NCBI GenBank assembly: GCA_001516055.1 | Contig: LOEZ01000066.1 | Coordinates: 18,096 to 82,095, forward strand | Source: Gracilibacter sp. BRH_c7a | GTDB lineage: Bacteria > Bacillota > Desulfitobacteriia > Desulfitobacteriales > Syntrophobotulaceae | Direction: 5' to 3' | DNA: 64,000 nucleotides | In this document: in pieces, positions 45,180 through 54,292 of the stretch | Layout of the letters: each line of letters starts with the position of its first letter | Numbering within the stretch: position 1 is the first letter of the stretch | Translations under genes and position numbers: made by a program | Notes under the pieces: generated by a model | What the model saw: only the letters and a program-made list of their open reading frames with translations | Told to the model about the DNA's origin: nothing | Database searches by the model: none

Positions 45180-48100
45180 CCTTTCTTTACCTTATTCATG
45201 GTAGGGATACGGACAACGGTTAACGCAATTCTTTGATTAGCTGGCAAGCCGATCAGTCGGTCCAACGGCAGCGGACACTTGGGTATGCTAACTGCTTCCA
45301 CCGAATCACCGGATTTTTTTATGACGTAGCTCACTACATCACCACCCATCCTTGCCAATGATGAAGAAGCTTCAGTTGGGTTAAGGTTAATGTTTTCCGC
45401 ATTACAGGCATTTACGAACTTCACTGTGATAAAATCTTCATCCAATACCAATTTCCACCACATAGTTGCAAGATTCTTTGAATCCTTTTCCCATGGATCT
45501 GGAATATCGAGCTCCACATGTACACAGTTGGAAAGAACTTCGAAAAGGCACTGTTTAACATAGCGGTCACAGTAAACAGGTATTTTTTTGCTCCATTTCT
45601 CCCGATTGGAATTAATCACTTCAGGAAGTTCGGAGTAAGCGGGATTCTTTTTGTTATGCCATCTATCAGCTAGACACTTAATTTTGTCAGAACAGATCCT
45701 AGGCCACTCATTCTTATGTTTGGATATGACTTGAATTTCTTTAAGAAAAGCACCCAAACTTGTGGTTGTCTTCGGTATGTAGATAAATTCCGACCGGTAG
45801 CGCTCCGCAAAACCATTCTCTTCTCCCAGAATCAAGAGATCCGTTTCTTCTTTCCATTTACTCAAGAGTACAGAAAAATCGTCTCGAGAGAAGTCAATCA
45901 AAGTATTAGTTAAGGAACCCAGCATCTCTAAGTCTTTTTCACGTTGGTCGATACTGCTGAAAAATCGGAGATCAATCCCTTCGAAGGCCTGAGTTAAACT
46001 CTCCAATAAGCTCTTTGAATTTAGGAAATGCTCATAGGCCTGCTGGAGATTATTCATATTAAGCGCATCATTGATTGAATCAAGACTTTTTTGCAGGCCC
46101 ATATTGTGCAAAGTCCGGCGCGCTTCCCCGATGATGTCAAAAATGCGAGCGATTGTCAGCCGGAGAGAACCATTAGCGAACATGACTAGGTAGTTAAAAC
46201 GTTCTTCCTCGGACGGATTCTCGCTGCAGCAATCTTCTTGAAGAAATCTTTTTTCCGAACATAGCCGGTTATAGCGGGCACGCAGAGATTCGGCACAGAT
46301 GTTGGCATCATCTGTCAGAACTTTTTTTCTGGACAGCTGGTTTTCTTTAAACCTTGGCCAGACTTCCGGAAGAAGATCATTGTCGAGAAGGGTTAAGCAT
46401 AGACCGGCTAAAGCAGTTGTTTCAGAATTCTTTTCACATTCCCATAAATATGATAACAGATCGCAGAACAAATCGACTTTTGGCCAATATTCCAACTCAT
46501 CGAAAAACAGCAGTATTTGAGCTGCAAGTATTTCGATACCGATTTCTGGGCAGTTCAAGGCCGCTTTACGGGCTTTCTTCAGAGCATAATTTGAGCGGGA
46601 GGTCAGGAATGTAATCTCAACTATAGCTGCTGTAATTCCGGTAGAAGTTTTATGATGAATGAAGTGGGATACGTTGTCCTGCCCTCGGGAATAGATGCCG
46701 AAGGCGTGGTTATTTGAACCATTTTCTTTAATAAGCTTTTTGGGGTTCAGTCCATGATTCTCCCAATTATTGACCACCTCGACAGGTCTCCACAGTTCCT
46801 GCCAAGATTTTAGACGACTTAACATAGGTTCCGAAGGGAAATCTTTCTCCATTGACAAGGCATTCTCCAAAGCAATGCAAAGGGGGCAGCCTCGCTGGTA
46901 GCCAAGGGTTGGAACGTCCCAACGCCAGAAACAATGATGTGTTTTTAAATATTCTTCTACATAATCGTAATAGACAGGCAAGCCTGTACGGTCTACTAGA
47001 GCGACGGTTTCGATCTTCTGTGCTCCTAATGCGAAAGCTAATTGCTCAAGTTCTTTGAAGGTTTTTCCAGATAGGGTACCGTCATCCAACAGGATGACAT
47101 GAGCAGGCAAGCAGTCCCTACCTGATTCCTTTATTATCTTTTTTAAGCGCTCATAGGAGAGGGGAGAGATCCGGAAAGGTGAAACGCTATTTGTACTCGC
47201 CAAGAATTTTAATGGAATCATATTATTCTCGAACTGGTATGACAAACAATTATTATCATCCTCGGTTGATATTTCCGGGAATATTCGTTGTTTAAGTAGA
47301 GAAACCATTTGATCGGAAAGTGCATGGGATGGATAAAGCATCTTGACATTGTTTTTCCACCGATCTCCGTCAAAACACAGTTTTTTAACTGTTTCTACCA
47401 GCCATTCGATTAGAGGACCATTGTCAAGATTTGATAGTTCAAGAGCACGATACAGATTGATGGTGAGCAGATCGTGGGATTTTTCATAAACCCAATGGCC
47501 CATTCTAAGAGCGTTAAGCAAATAAAAATCTTCATAAGTTTGAGCCGGTGTTCTCTTATATAAGCTTTCTGTTAAGCTTTCATCTCCTGTTTGAGGAGGA
47601 CGGAAGCGAGGAAACGGAATAGTTTTTTCACCTGCAGGACCGATATAGGGGGTATTAGGGATACGTTTGTAGATGACATGATCGTAATAGGAAGGCTCTA
47701 CCGGTACCGGTGGGAACCAATCCAATACGGATAGGGAAGTGTTAAGGGAGTCAGGGTGATTGAAAATGTATAATTCTTGTGAACCCTGAGGAATTGCAGC
47801 TCTTTTAAGAAATCTATCAACGGTAGAAGAGGTTACATGAATGCTACCAATGATAACTTTTTTATTAAATTGAGCTAATTTTTCATTCTCTGGTGGTCCG
47901 ATTCTTCTGCGTCCACGATCTGCATCCAGGGTTATTGAATCAACAAAATCATCACCGACCAGTGCATCGAATTCCGGAAACAGATTGAGACAACGCCTCA
48001 GGGCCCGATGACAAGCCTGGTATCTTCTAATATCTGCTAAGGCCCGGGTTAAATCCAGGTATCCCCTGATGAAAATCTCTTTTTCACCGGTTTTATTTAG

Positions 48101-50056
48101 ATGCGAATGATCGTAAGAACTTGACCAAGATACAACTCCATGGAAATACACATCGCTAGGCAGGCTTCGTTCAGAACCGACTGGTTTCCAGAAAACGTAG
48201 GAATCAGCATAACGAAGTAAACGTTGAACCGCGAGGGCAGAGACCTGCTGTTCAGCGTCAGACCCGGATAAGAATCGCCGGGCTTTTTCTATATTTATCT
48301 CAGGAACACTACCATCAATAGTTTTATTCGTTGCAGATTTAGAGAAACAGCATACAGCCCAATCCTCAGTGACAAGGTAGATATCGAGTCTCGCAGAATC
48401 GTTTAGCTTTATCAGGTTTATTAGCTCAGCATAAGTGATAGCCTGAAAAGGAGATAAATCTGCTAAGATAAAAGTGCCTGCTTTATCATTTTCATTAAGA
48501 GTCTTTGACGCACTGGCCAATCTACCCAGCCATTTCTCTAACTGTTTTTTTTGTAAGGAACGGGGAGGTCTTAATACGACAACCGAAGTGTTAGTAAAAA
48601 CATCTTCATATTGTAAATCTTTATCATGATTCCATTTATCTGGAAGTTCACAAAACTGATTTAAACGGCGATCCTCGAAACATAGATCATCTGGGATTAT
48701 AGTTAATGGGGGTAGTGTTAAACCCCGGATTAACTGCTGACGGTCTTCGAAAGTAGGTATTACCCAGCGTTCTTTAGGGTACTCTAATCTTACCTGGTCA
48801 GGCTGGATGGAAAAAGCATACCAGAGTCCTTTGGCACAGCTGCTTTTATCAAGTTTCGCTTGTCTGAAAATGTTCAGATGACCGTGCGTTGAATTTTTTT
48901 TATCCCAGGGGTGTCGGCTTCCGACCCATTCCCCTCCGGAATATATCCGAGTAAAATCACTATCCTGACGCAGCATGATTCCTAATAATAGTAATCCTGT
49001 CACAGTCGAACGGGTTTCCGAACGATTAAGAATTCTCGAAAAAGGAATCTTAAAAAGTAATTGAGTCATTCTTTGTAAAGGGTCTACTGTTTTGCCCTTT
49101 TCAAGATCTCTTTTCATTTTATTAAAAGTTTTAGTAATAGCACCGAAACCGGCTGGAATAGTCCAGTCCGACCAATGAGATAATAATCCTTCCCCAACAT
49201 CACAAATAAAGATTTCAATCCAAGGAGCAAGTGGGTTTGAGCTAAACTGATCTATAGCAGGACAATTATCATTTTCCGCTTTAATTAATTCTTTCCATTC
49301 TTTAGCTTCTTCGCTGTTATTAGGCAGTTGGGAGCGCATCCGGGCATAGACACCTACATAGCCTATAATAGGTAAGTCTACATTTCTACTGACATAGGCG
49401 TGTTCCACAGAATTACTAATTATTTCAAAGAAAATTTTACGAATTTTTTGGAGAAGTCGGTCTCTGGTTAGACGTTCCTGTCCATAGGCTGAATCGATAT
49501 GCCTCATGCTAGCTTCATTTACTAATTCGTTAACTATATTATGAAGCTTATTCATATCATTTTGAAAATCGTCCACTCCGAGGAAGTGAGGAAAAATAAA
49601 ATCAGCGTTTCTATGGCTAACCGATTGTTGAATATTAGAAAGTTCGGTAGTAAGACTTTTGATTTGATCATCTGTCTCGTAATATTTGTTATCCCAGTAA
49701 AATCCTGAGAATTGAGCGTAGGCTTGGAGGAATCGCTGTTCGGCCAGGAATTTCAAAAATGTTTTATGCTTGTTATTTTTCTTGGATGGAAACCCGAGTA
49801 ATATCTTAATTCTGTCCTGAGACGGTCTGTATCTATATAAGCTGTATAGCATAGAGCCCAAAGCAAGTAAAGGTAAAGGATCTGCCCATTCGGTTTTTGT
49901 CATATCTACCGTTATTTTGAGAGTTCTATGATTCTTAATAAAATAATCCTGTAATCCCCCAAGATGTGCTGAACAGTCATAATCCCTAAATTGTTCAGGC
50001 AAATAGATAGTGCCTTCTTTCGTAAAACAAATACTATTTCGGGATGCATATTTCAT
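45176..50056 (-). CDS. Giant GHKL ATPase-phosphoribosyltransferase-GHKL protein, undescribed
   Basis: 1626 residues, no membrane helices. Residues ~1-100 look STAS-like (KITVDMTKTEWADPLPLLAL). Residues ~190-380 look like a GHKL ATPase: N box KIFFEIISNSVEHAY (Glu211, Asn215), G1 box CDVGEGL (Asp286). A further STAS-like stretch is possible at ~525-565. Residues ~900-1065 fit a type I phosphoribosyltransferase; the PRPP loop VILLDDGTLSGKT is at 987-999, followed by CPLC at 1057-1060. Residues ~1495-1620 resemble a second, degenerate GHKL unit (KQCLFEVLSNCVHVE, Glu1506 and Asn1510). AGGAGGATC ribosome site; coupled to the receiver-phosphoesterase gene. I do not recognise the family. Confidence 0.8.
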   Translation of the reverse strand: MKYASRNSICFTKEGTIYLPEQFRDYDCSAHLGGLQDYFIKNHRTLKITVDMTKTEWADPLPLLALGSMLYSLYRYRPSQDRIKILLGFPSKKNNKHKTFLKFLAEQRFLQAYAQFSGFYWDNKYYETDDQIKSLTTELSNIQQSVSHRNADFIFPHFLGVDDFQNDMNKLHNIVNELVNEASMRHIDSAYGQERLTRDRLLQKIRKIFFEIISNSVEHAYVSRNVDLPIIGYVGVYARMRSQLPNNSEEAKEWKELIKAENDNCPAIDQFSSNPLAPWIEIFICDVGEGLLSHWSDWTIPAGFGAITKTFNKMKRDLEKGKTVDPLQRMTQLLFKIPFSRILNRSETRSTVTGLLLLGIMLRQDSDFTRIYSGGEWVGSRHPWDKKNSTHGHLNIFRQAKLDKSSCAKGLWYAFSIQPDQVRLEYPKERWVIPTFEDRQQLIRGLTLPPLTIIPDDLCFEDRRLNQFCELPDKWNHDKDLQYEDVFTNTSVVVLRPPRSLQKKQLEKWLGRLASASKTLNENDKAGTFILADLSPFQAITYAELINLIKLNDSARLDIYLVTEDWAVCCFSKSATNKTIDGSVPEINIEKARRFLSGSDAEQQVSALAVQRLLRYADSYVFWKPVGSERSLPSDVYFHGVVSWSSSYDHSHLNKTGEKEIFIRGYLDLTRALADIRRYQACHRALRRCLNLFPEFDALVGDDFVDSITLDADRGRRRIGPPENEKLAQFNKKVIIGSIHVTSSTVDRFLKRAAIPQGSQELYIFNHPDSLNTSLSVLDWFPPVPVEPSYYDHVIYKRIPNTPYIGPAGEKTIPFPRFRPPQTGDESLTESLYKRTPAQTYEDFYLLNALRMGHWVYEKSHDLLTINLYRALELSNLDNGPLIEWLVETVKKLCFDGDRWKNNVKMLYPSHALSDQMVSLLKQRIFPEISTEDDNNCLSYQFENNMIPLKFLASTNSVSPFRISPLSYERLKKIIKESGRDCLPAHVILLDDGTLSGKTFKELEQLAFALGAQKIETVALVDRTGLPVYYDYVEEYLKTHHCFWRWDVPTLGYQRGCPLCIALENALSMEKDFPSEPMLSRLKSWQELWRPVEVVNNWENHGLNPKKLIKENGSNNHAFGIYSRGQDNVSHFIHHKTSTGITAAIVEITFLTSRSNYALKKARKAALNCPEIGIEILAAQILLFFDELEYWPKVDLFCDLLSYLWECEKNSETTALAGLCLTLLDNDLLPEVWPRFKENQLSRKKVLTDDANICAESLRARYNRLCSEKRFLQEDCCSENPSEEERFNYLVMFANGSLRLTIARIFDIIGEARRTLHNMGLQKSLDSINDALNMNNLQQAYEHFLNSKSLLESLTQAFEGIDLRFFSSIDQREKDLEMLGSLTNTLIDFSRDDFSVLLSKWKEETDLLILGEENGFAERYRSEFIYIPKTTTSLGAFLKEIQVISKHKNEWPRICSDKIKCLADRWHNKKNPAYSELPEVINSNREKWSKKIPVYCDRYVKQCLFEVLSNCVHVELDIPDPWEKDSKNLATMWWKLVLDEDFITVKFVNACNAENINLNPTEASSSLARMGGDVVSYVIKKSGDSVEAVSIPKCPLPLDRLIGLPANQRIALTVVRIPTMNKVKKG

Positions 50057-50285
50057 TTAAGATCCTCCTTGGTTGCCAAAAAAATTACCAGAATTAGCCA
50101 CATATATATTCTATTAATGTCATTAAATTCCTTTTAAATTATTTGCCCACATAACCATATCAGCAGGGGTTTAGTTTTTAATTTGCTAAACAATATTGAA
50201 AATTTAAAGGAAATGAGATAGTTCTGAAGAATATTATGGAAAATACTGTAATGTATTATTATAATTAAAAAGGGGATAAGCTTAA

Positions 50286-51035
50286 ATGTTACTTTCCGGA
50301 AACACCATCTTAATTACCGGTGGAGCTACTGGCATTGGTTTCTCCTTGGCTGAACAATTCATTGCTCTTGGAAATGAAGTGATTATCTGCGGCCGTCGGG
50401 AGGAAAAGCTTAACGAGGCGAAAGCAAAATTACCTAAATTAACGACTCGTGTTTGTGACGTTGCTAAGCCTACTGAACGCCTTGCTCTCTTGGAATGGGT
50501 TACAAAGGAATTTAAAAATCTAAATGTCCTTGTTAATAATGCCGGAATTCAACGTGACGTTGACTTCCTTAACATGGATAAAGACTGGAGCTATTACGCT
50601 GAGGAAATAACAGTTAACTTGGAAGCACCGATACACCTGTCTTCTCTGTTTATCCCGTATCTGCAACAACAAAAAAATGCGGCCATTATCAATCTATCTT
50701 CAGGCTTTGCCTTTGTTCCTAAAGCTACCTTTCCTGTTTATTGTGCAATCAAAGCTGCAATACACTCCTTAAGCCTTACAATGCGGTATCAATTAAGGAA
50801 TACAGGAATTGAACTGTATGAAGTCATGCCACCCAATGTCATTACTGAATTGAACTTAGAGAGCAGGATAAAAAGAAATTCTGTCAATAGCGGAGTACCA
50901 GCAGCCGAGTTCACTGAGTTTGTCATTAAAGGCCTGGAAAGAGGCGATTGGGAAATTGCTTATGGCATGGCTGAAGAACGACGCACATCCTCGCATGAAC
51001 AATCCATCGAGTTATTTAAGAAGATGAATCCCTAG
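50286..51035 (+). CDS. Short-chain dehydrogenase/reductase (DltE-like)
   Basis: 249 residues. Cofactor loop ITGGATGIGFSLAEQF, NNAG at ~88-91, catalytic Ser in NLSSGFAF and Tyr-Lys in YCAIKAA. The sequence resembles DltE-type SDRs, whose role beside D-alanylation genes is unclear; here it stands alone. NAD(P)-dependent, substrate unknown. Confidence 0.87.
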   Translation: MLLSGNTILITGGATGIGFSLAEQFIALGNEVIICGRREEKLNEAKAKLPKLTTRVCDVAKPTERLALLEWVTKEFKNLNVLVNNAGIQRDVDFLNMDKDWSYYAEEITVNLEAPIHLSSLFIPYLQQQKNAAIINLSSGFAFVPKATFPVYCAIKAAIHSLSLTMRYQLRNTGIELYEVMPPNVITELNLESRIKRNSVNSGVPAAEFTEFVIKGLERGDWEIAYGMAEERRTSSHEQSIELFKKMNP

Positions 51036-51146
51036 ATTTTGAAAGAAAGTCAATCGAGTTCTTAGAAAAGAACTAACGCATTAATGTAAATCGTTATAAT
51101 TGGTAATAATATAAGTAAGCACTAATGTCAGTAGGAGGCCGAGCAG

Positions 51147-51590
51147 ATGTCTGAAGAACATTCGATTGACACACTGAATGAATTGCTGAAAGGGGAACAC
51201 ATGGCAATTCATATCTACGGCAAAACAAAGGAATTACAACAGGACTCCCAAGTGACTGACATGTTATCAAAATTTGAATCGGATCATAACCGCCATGCAG
51301 AACAGCTGACTCAAAGAATCAAAGACTTAGGTGGCTATCCAAATGCGATGACAGGTTTCTCTGGTATGATGGCTAATCTAACATCAGTTATAAATGCAAT
51401 CCGTGGACCAAAACACTTACTCAAGCAAGTTTATGATGGGGAGGATAAAGGCGTCCATGCATACGAGGACCGCTTAAATCGACTTGATCCTGATAGTCAA
51501 GATGCAATTAGACAAATAATGAAAGAAGACCATGATCATCTAAAGTGGTTCAAGGCAAGAATGGAAGAGGAGAAGAGAGAACAACATTAG
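51147..51590 (+). CDS. Ferritin-like DUF2383-type protein
   Basis: 147 residues, a four-helix bundle with ferritin-like metal positions: Glu and His in KGEHMAIHIY, ESDHNRHAEQL, and EDRLN / MKEDHDHLKWF in the last helix. Proteins of this type may carry a di-metal centre and are common in spore formers. GTAGGAGG site. The 51-residue gene follows after 29 bases. Confidence 0.8.
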   Translation: MSEEHSIDTLNELLKGEHMAIHIYGKTKELQQDSQVTDMLSKFESDHNRHAEQLTQRIKDLGGYPNAMTGFSGMMANLTSVINAIRGPKHLLKQVYDGEDKGVHAYEDRLNRLDPDSQDAIRQIMKEDHDHLKWFKARMEEEKREQH

Positions 51591-51619
51591 AATGCAGTTT
51601 ATTCTACTAGGAGGACTCC

Positions 51620-51775
51620 ATGGAAGACAAAACACGGGAAGCCATGTTAAAAATTATCGAGGATAAAAAGCTTAAAAGTGCCAGTCAGAATAGGTTACAA
51701 CGTGGACCCAATCATTTGGGCAGTAGCCGAGGTATAACCAAAAAACAAAGAAAAGGTGGTTTATTTGATAAATAG
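51620..51775 (+). CDS. 51-residue basic protein next to the ferritin-like gene
   Basis: Frame from ATG 51620 to TAG 51775, preceded by CTAGGAGGACTCC. The chain starts MEDKTREAMLKIIEDKK and ends TKKQRKGGLFDK; it is soluble, highly charged and without Cys. A terminator follows at 51828. The position after the ferritin-like gene and the strong ribosome site support it as a real gene. Function unknown. Confidence 0.65.
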   Translation: MEDKTREAMLKIIEDKKLKSASQNRLQRGPNHLGSSRGITKKQRKGGLFDK

Positions 51776-51827
51776 AAAGTATCCGTTATAACTCCAACCC
51801 AAACATGTTTTTTCTATTCAATTCCTC

Positions 51828-51851
51828 GACGCTAAATCAGCGTCTTTTTTT
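51828..51851 (+). terminator. Terminator of the ferritin-like operon
   Basis: GACGCT and AGCGTC (51828-51833, 51839-51844) followed by seven T. Confidence 0.75.
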
Positions 51852-51901
51852 ATTCAGGGAGGATTATTTCAATCATAGGTTGCTTAATCCTAGTCGAGTG
51901 A

Positions 51902-52146
51902 AATCATCGAATTCACAGCGGTCTTATTCAGATTCTTAACACGATACATATCCAAGAAGTTCTCGGAAAAGCTGAGTTTCTTCTTATACATAATGCCCAG
52001 TTTGATAAAGAGTTTGTGAGCAGACTTTTACCTTATATAAGTAAAAAAAATGGATTTGCACAATGAATGGTATCAACTGGAAAGGAAAAGGACTGAAGAA
52101 GAAGCTTTTCCTTTACTACCCAAACCCATATAGGTATAATGGTTGA
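51902..52146 (+). pseudogene. DnaQ-like 3'-5' exonuclease remnant, frameshifted
   Basis: From 51902 the frame contains EFLLIHNAQFDKEFVSRLLP, the Exo II region (HNAxFD) of DnaQ/epsilon-type exonucleases, and stops at 52065. In the next frame CTMNGINWKGKGLKKKL continues what the family usually has after it. An A8 run at 52043-52050 sits at the switch; one more A would join the parts. The Exo I region is missing and a TGA precedes the fragment. Confidence 0.55.
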
Positions 52147-52178
52147 GGCACTCAATTAATATCAAAGGGGTCAGTATA

Positions 52179-53735
52179 ATGAGTATCTTAACTGTGAAAA
52201 ATCTAAATCATGGATTCGGAGATCGGGCGATTTTTAATAATGTTTCATTTAGACTTTTAAAAGGTGAACACATTGGTCTTATAGGAGCAAATGGCGAAGG
52301 AAAATCAACCTTTATGGATATCATTACTCGCAAACTTGAGCCAGATGAAGGTCAGGTTGAATGGGCTAAAAATATGAGGGTAGGGTATCTTGATCAACAT
52401 ACCGTTCTAGAAAAAGGATCTACTATTCGGGACGCTCTTAAGAATGCGTTTAAATACCTTTTCGATCTGGAAACGGAGATGAATGAGATATGTGATAAGA
52501 TGGCTGAGGCCTCTCCTGACGAACTAGATACACTTATGGAAGATTTGGGGAACATTCAAGAACTATTGGATAATAACGGTTTTTATGTTATCGATGCCAA
52601 GGTCGAGGAGATAGCAAGAGGTTTAGGGTTAAATGATATCGGATTGGACAAGGATGTTGACGGTCTGAGTGGTGGGCAGAGAACAAAAGTTCTTCTAGCC
52701 AAATTGCTTCTGGAGAAACCTGATATCTTGCTACTCGATGAACCTACAAACTATCTGGATGAGAACCATATAGAATGGTTAAAGCGGTACTTGCAAGAAT
52801 ATGAAAATGCGTTTATCTTAATATCTCATGATCTAGCTTTCTTAGATAGTGTAATCAACCTTATCTATCACATGGACAATTTACAGTTAAATCGTTATGT
52901 CGGGAACTACGAAAACTTCATGAGTGTCTATGAAACAAAGAAACAACAGTTGGAAGCTGCGTATAAAAAACAACAACAAGAGATATCGGAACTGGAAGAT
53001 TTCGTTGCCAGAAATAAAGCCCGAGTATCTACCAGGAATATGGCCATGTCTCGTCAAAAGAAACTCGACAAGATGGATAGGATTGAATTGACTCGGGAAA
53101 AACCGAAGCCTCAGTTCAATTTTAAAGCAGCCAGAGCATCCGGCAAGCAAGTCTTCGAGACTATGGATTTGGTTATAGGCTATGATGAGCCACTTTCTAA
53201 TTCTTTAAATATATCTCTGGAACGCGGGCAAAAAGTCGCCTTAACTGGAGCCAACGGAATAGGAAAAACAACCCTCTTGAGAAGTATCCTCGGAGAGATT
53301 ACACCTATCTCAGGAAGTGTCGAGCTTGGAGAGTTCCTGGAGATTGGGTATTTCGAACAGGAAATGAAAGAATCTAATTATAATACTTGTATTGAGGAAT
53401 TCTGGGAGAGCTTTCCTGGATATAGCCAGTTTGAAGTGAGAGCAGCTCTTGCTAAATGTGGATTAACTACCAAGCATATAGAAAGCAAAATTTTGGTGTT
53501 AAGCGGAGGAGAACAAGCCAAAGTACGTCTAAGCAAACTCATCAACAAAGAAACAAATCTCCTTGTCCTTGATGAGCCGACGAATCATCTGGATTTCGAA
53601 GCAAAAGCGGAACTCAAACGTGCCCTTCAGGCTTATAAGGGTAGCATCGTCCTGATCTCTCATGAACCGGAGTTTTATAAGGATATCGTAACAGATATCT
53701 GGGACTGTGAAGCTTGGACTACAAAAGTGGTCTAA
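52179..53735 (+). CDS. ABC-F family ATPase
   Basis: About 518 residues with two ABC domains and no membrane part. First: GANGEGKST, LSGGQRTKVLL, LLLDEPTNYLD; second: GANGIGKTT, LSGGEQAKVRL, LVLDEPTNHLD; the linker ~245-300 is helical and basic. ABC-F proteins act on ribosomes; some give antibiotic resistance and others are housekeeping. The ATG 52179 after AAAGGGG is chosen over the longer TTG frame at 52143, which overlaps the pseudogene. Confidence 0.9.
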   Translation: MSILTVKNLNHGFGDRAIFNNVSFRLLKGEHIGLIGANGEGKSTFMDIITRKLEPDEGQVEWAKNMRVGYLDQHTVLEKGSTIRDALKNAFKYLFDLETEMNEICDKMAEASPDELDTLMEDLGNIQELLDNNGFYVIDAKVEEIARGLGLNDIGLDKDVDGLSGGQRTKVLLAKLLLEKPDILLLDEPTNYLDENHIEWLKRYLQEYENAFILISHDLAFLDSVINLIYHMDNLQLNRYVGNYENFMSVYETKKQQLEAAYKKQQQEISELEDFVARNKARVSTRNMAMSRQKKLDKMDRIELTREKPKPQFNFKAARASGKQVFETMDLVIGYDEPLSNSLNISLERGQKVALTGANGIGKTTLLRSILGEITPISGSVELGEFLEIGYFEQEMKESNYNTCIEEFWESFPGYSQFEVRAALAKCGLTTKHIESKILVLSGGEQAKVRLSKLINKETNLLVLDEPTNHLDFEAKAELKRALQAYKGSIVLISHEPEFYKDIVTDIWDCEAWTTKVV

Positions 53736-53854
53736 TAGTATAATTATTAATCAGATTAACTTCACGCGGAATCTATAGTGCATCAATTGCGTACTAATAA
53801 ATGAACGTTGAAATTTCGTATTGCTATGGTGATTAACTAAAAGGGGAGGATACG

Positions 53855-54016
53855 ATGGGGAAAGTAGTATGTAGAGAATGTGTGGGTAAGAAGATAATAA
53901 TTTGTAATTGCGCAGATAATATCGACAGACGACCTAATCCAGAATGTCTCATATGTGGTGGTACTGGTAAACATAATTGCCCTGCATGTAACGGAACTGG
54001 AGAAGAAGATGAGTAA
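53855..54016 (+). CDS. 53-residue DnaJ-type zinc-finger protein
   Basis: Frame ATG 53855 to TAA 54016 with AAGGGGAGG before it. It has CRECVG, CNC, CLICGGTG and CPACNGTG, i.e. two CxxCxGxG repeats like half of the DnaJ cysteine-rich domain, plus extra N-terminal Cys pairs. It could bind one or two zinc ions and act as a small thiol chaperone or partner. Codon use is like the neighbours. Confidence 0.7.
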   Translation: MGKVVCRECVGKKIIICNCADNIDRRPNPECLICGGTGKHNCPACNGTGEEDE

Positions 54017-54081
54017 ATAGCAATAGCTGTTCGCTCGTTCCCAGTAGTTTAAACTAAGCATTAAGTTACAGTAATAACAGT

Positions 54082-54141
54082 ATTAATAAAGTGCAACTGA
54101 CATCTCTTTTGTTGGTTCACCTTTATTAATGCTTTTTTTTT
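54082..54141 (+). terminator. Terminator after the zinc-finger gene
   Basis: ATTAATAAA (54082-54090) pairs with TTTATTAAT (54122-54130), with further GTG/CAC and CAAC/GTTG pairing inside; nine T follow. Confidence 0.75.
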
Positions 54142-54292
54142 GCTAATTTTGTACAATATAACGCCGAAAGTTAATTCTCAACTTAACTTTGTCCCAAAAT
54201 CCCATCATAGTACATACCTTAATATAGAACTGTAAGTATGAGGTGGCTTTATTATATTGAATGTTGTAATTAGAAAGGCTGGCCTATATACA

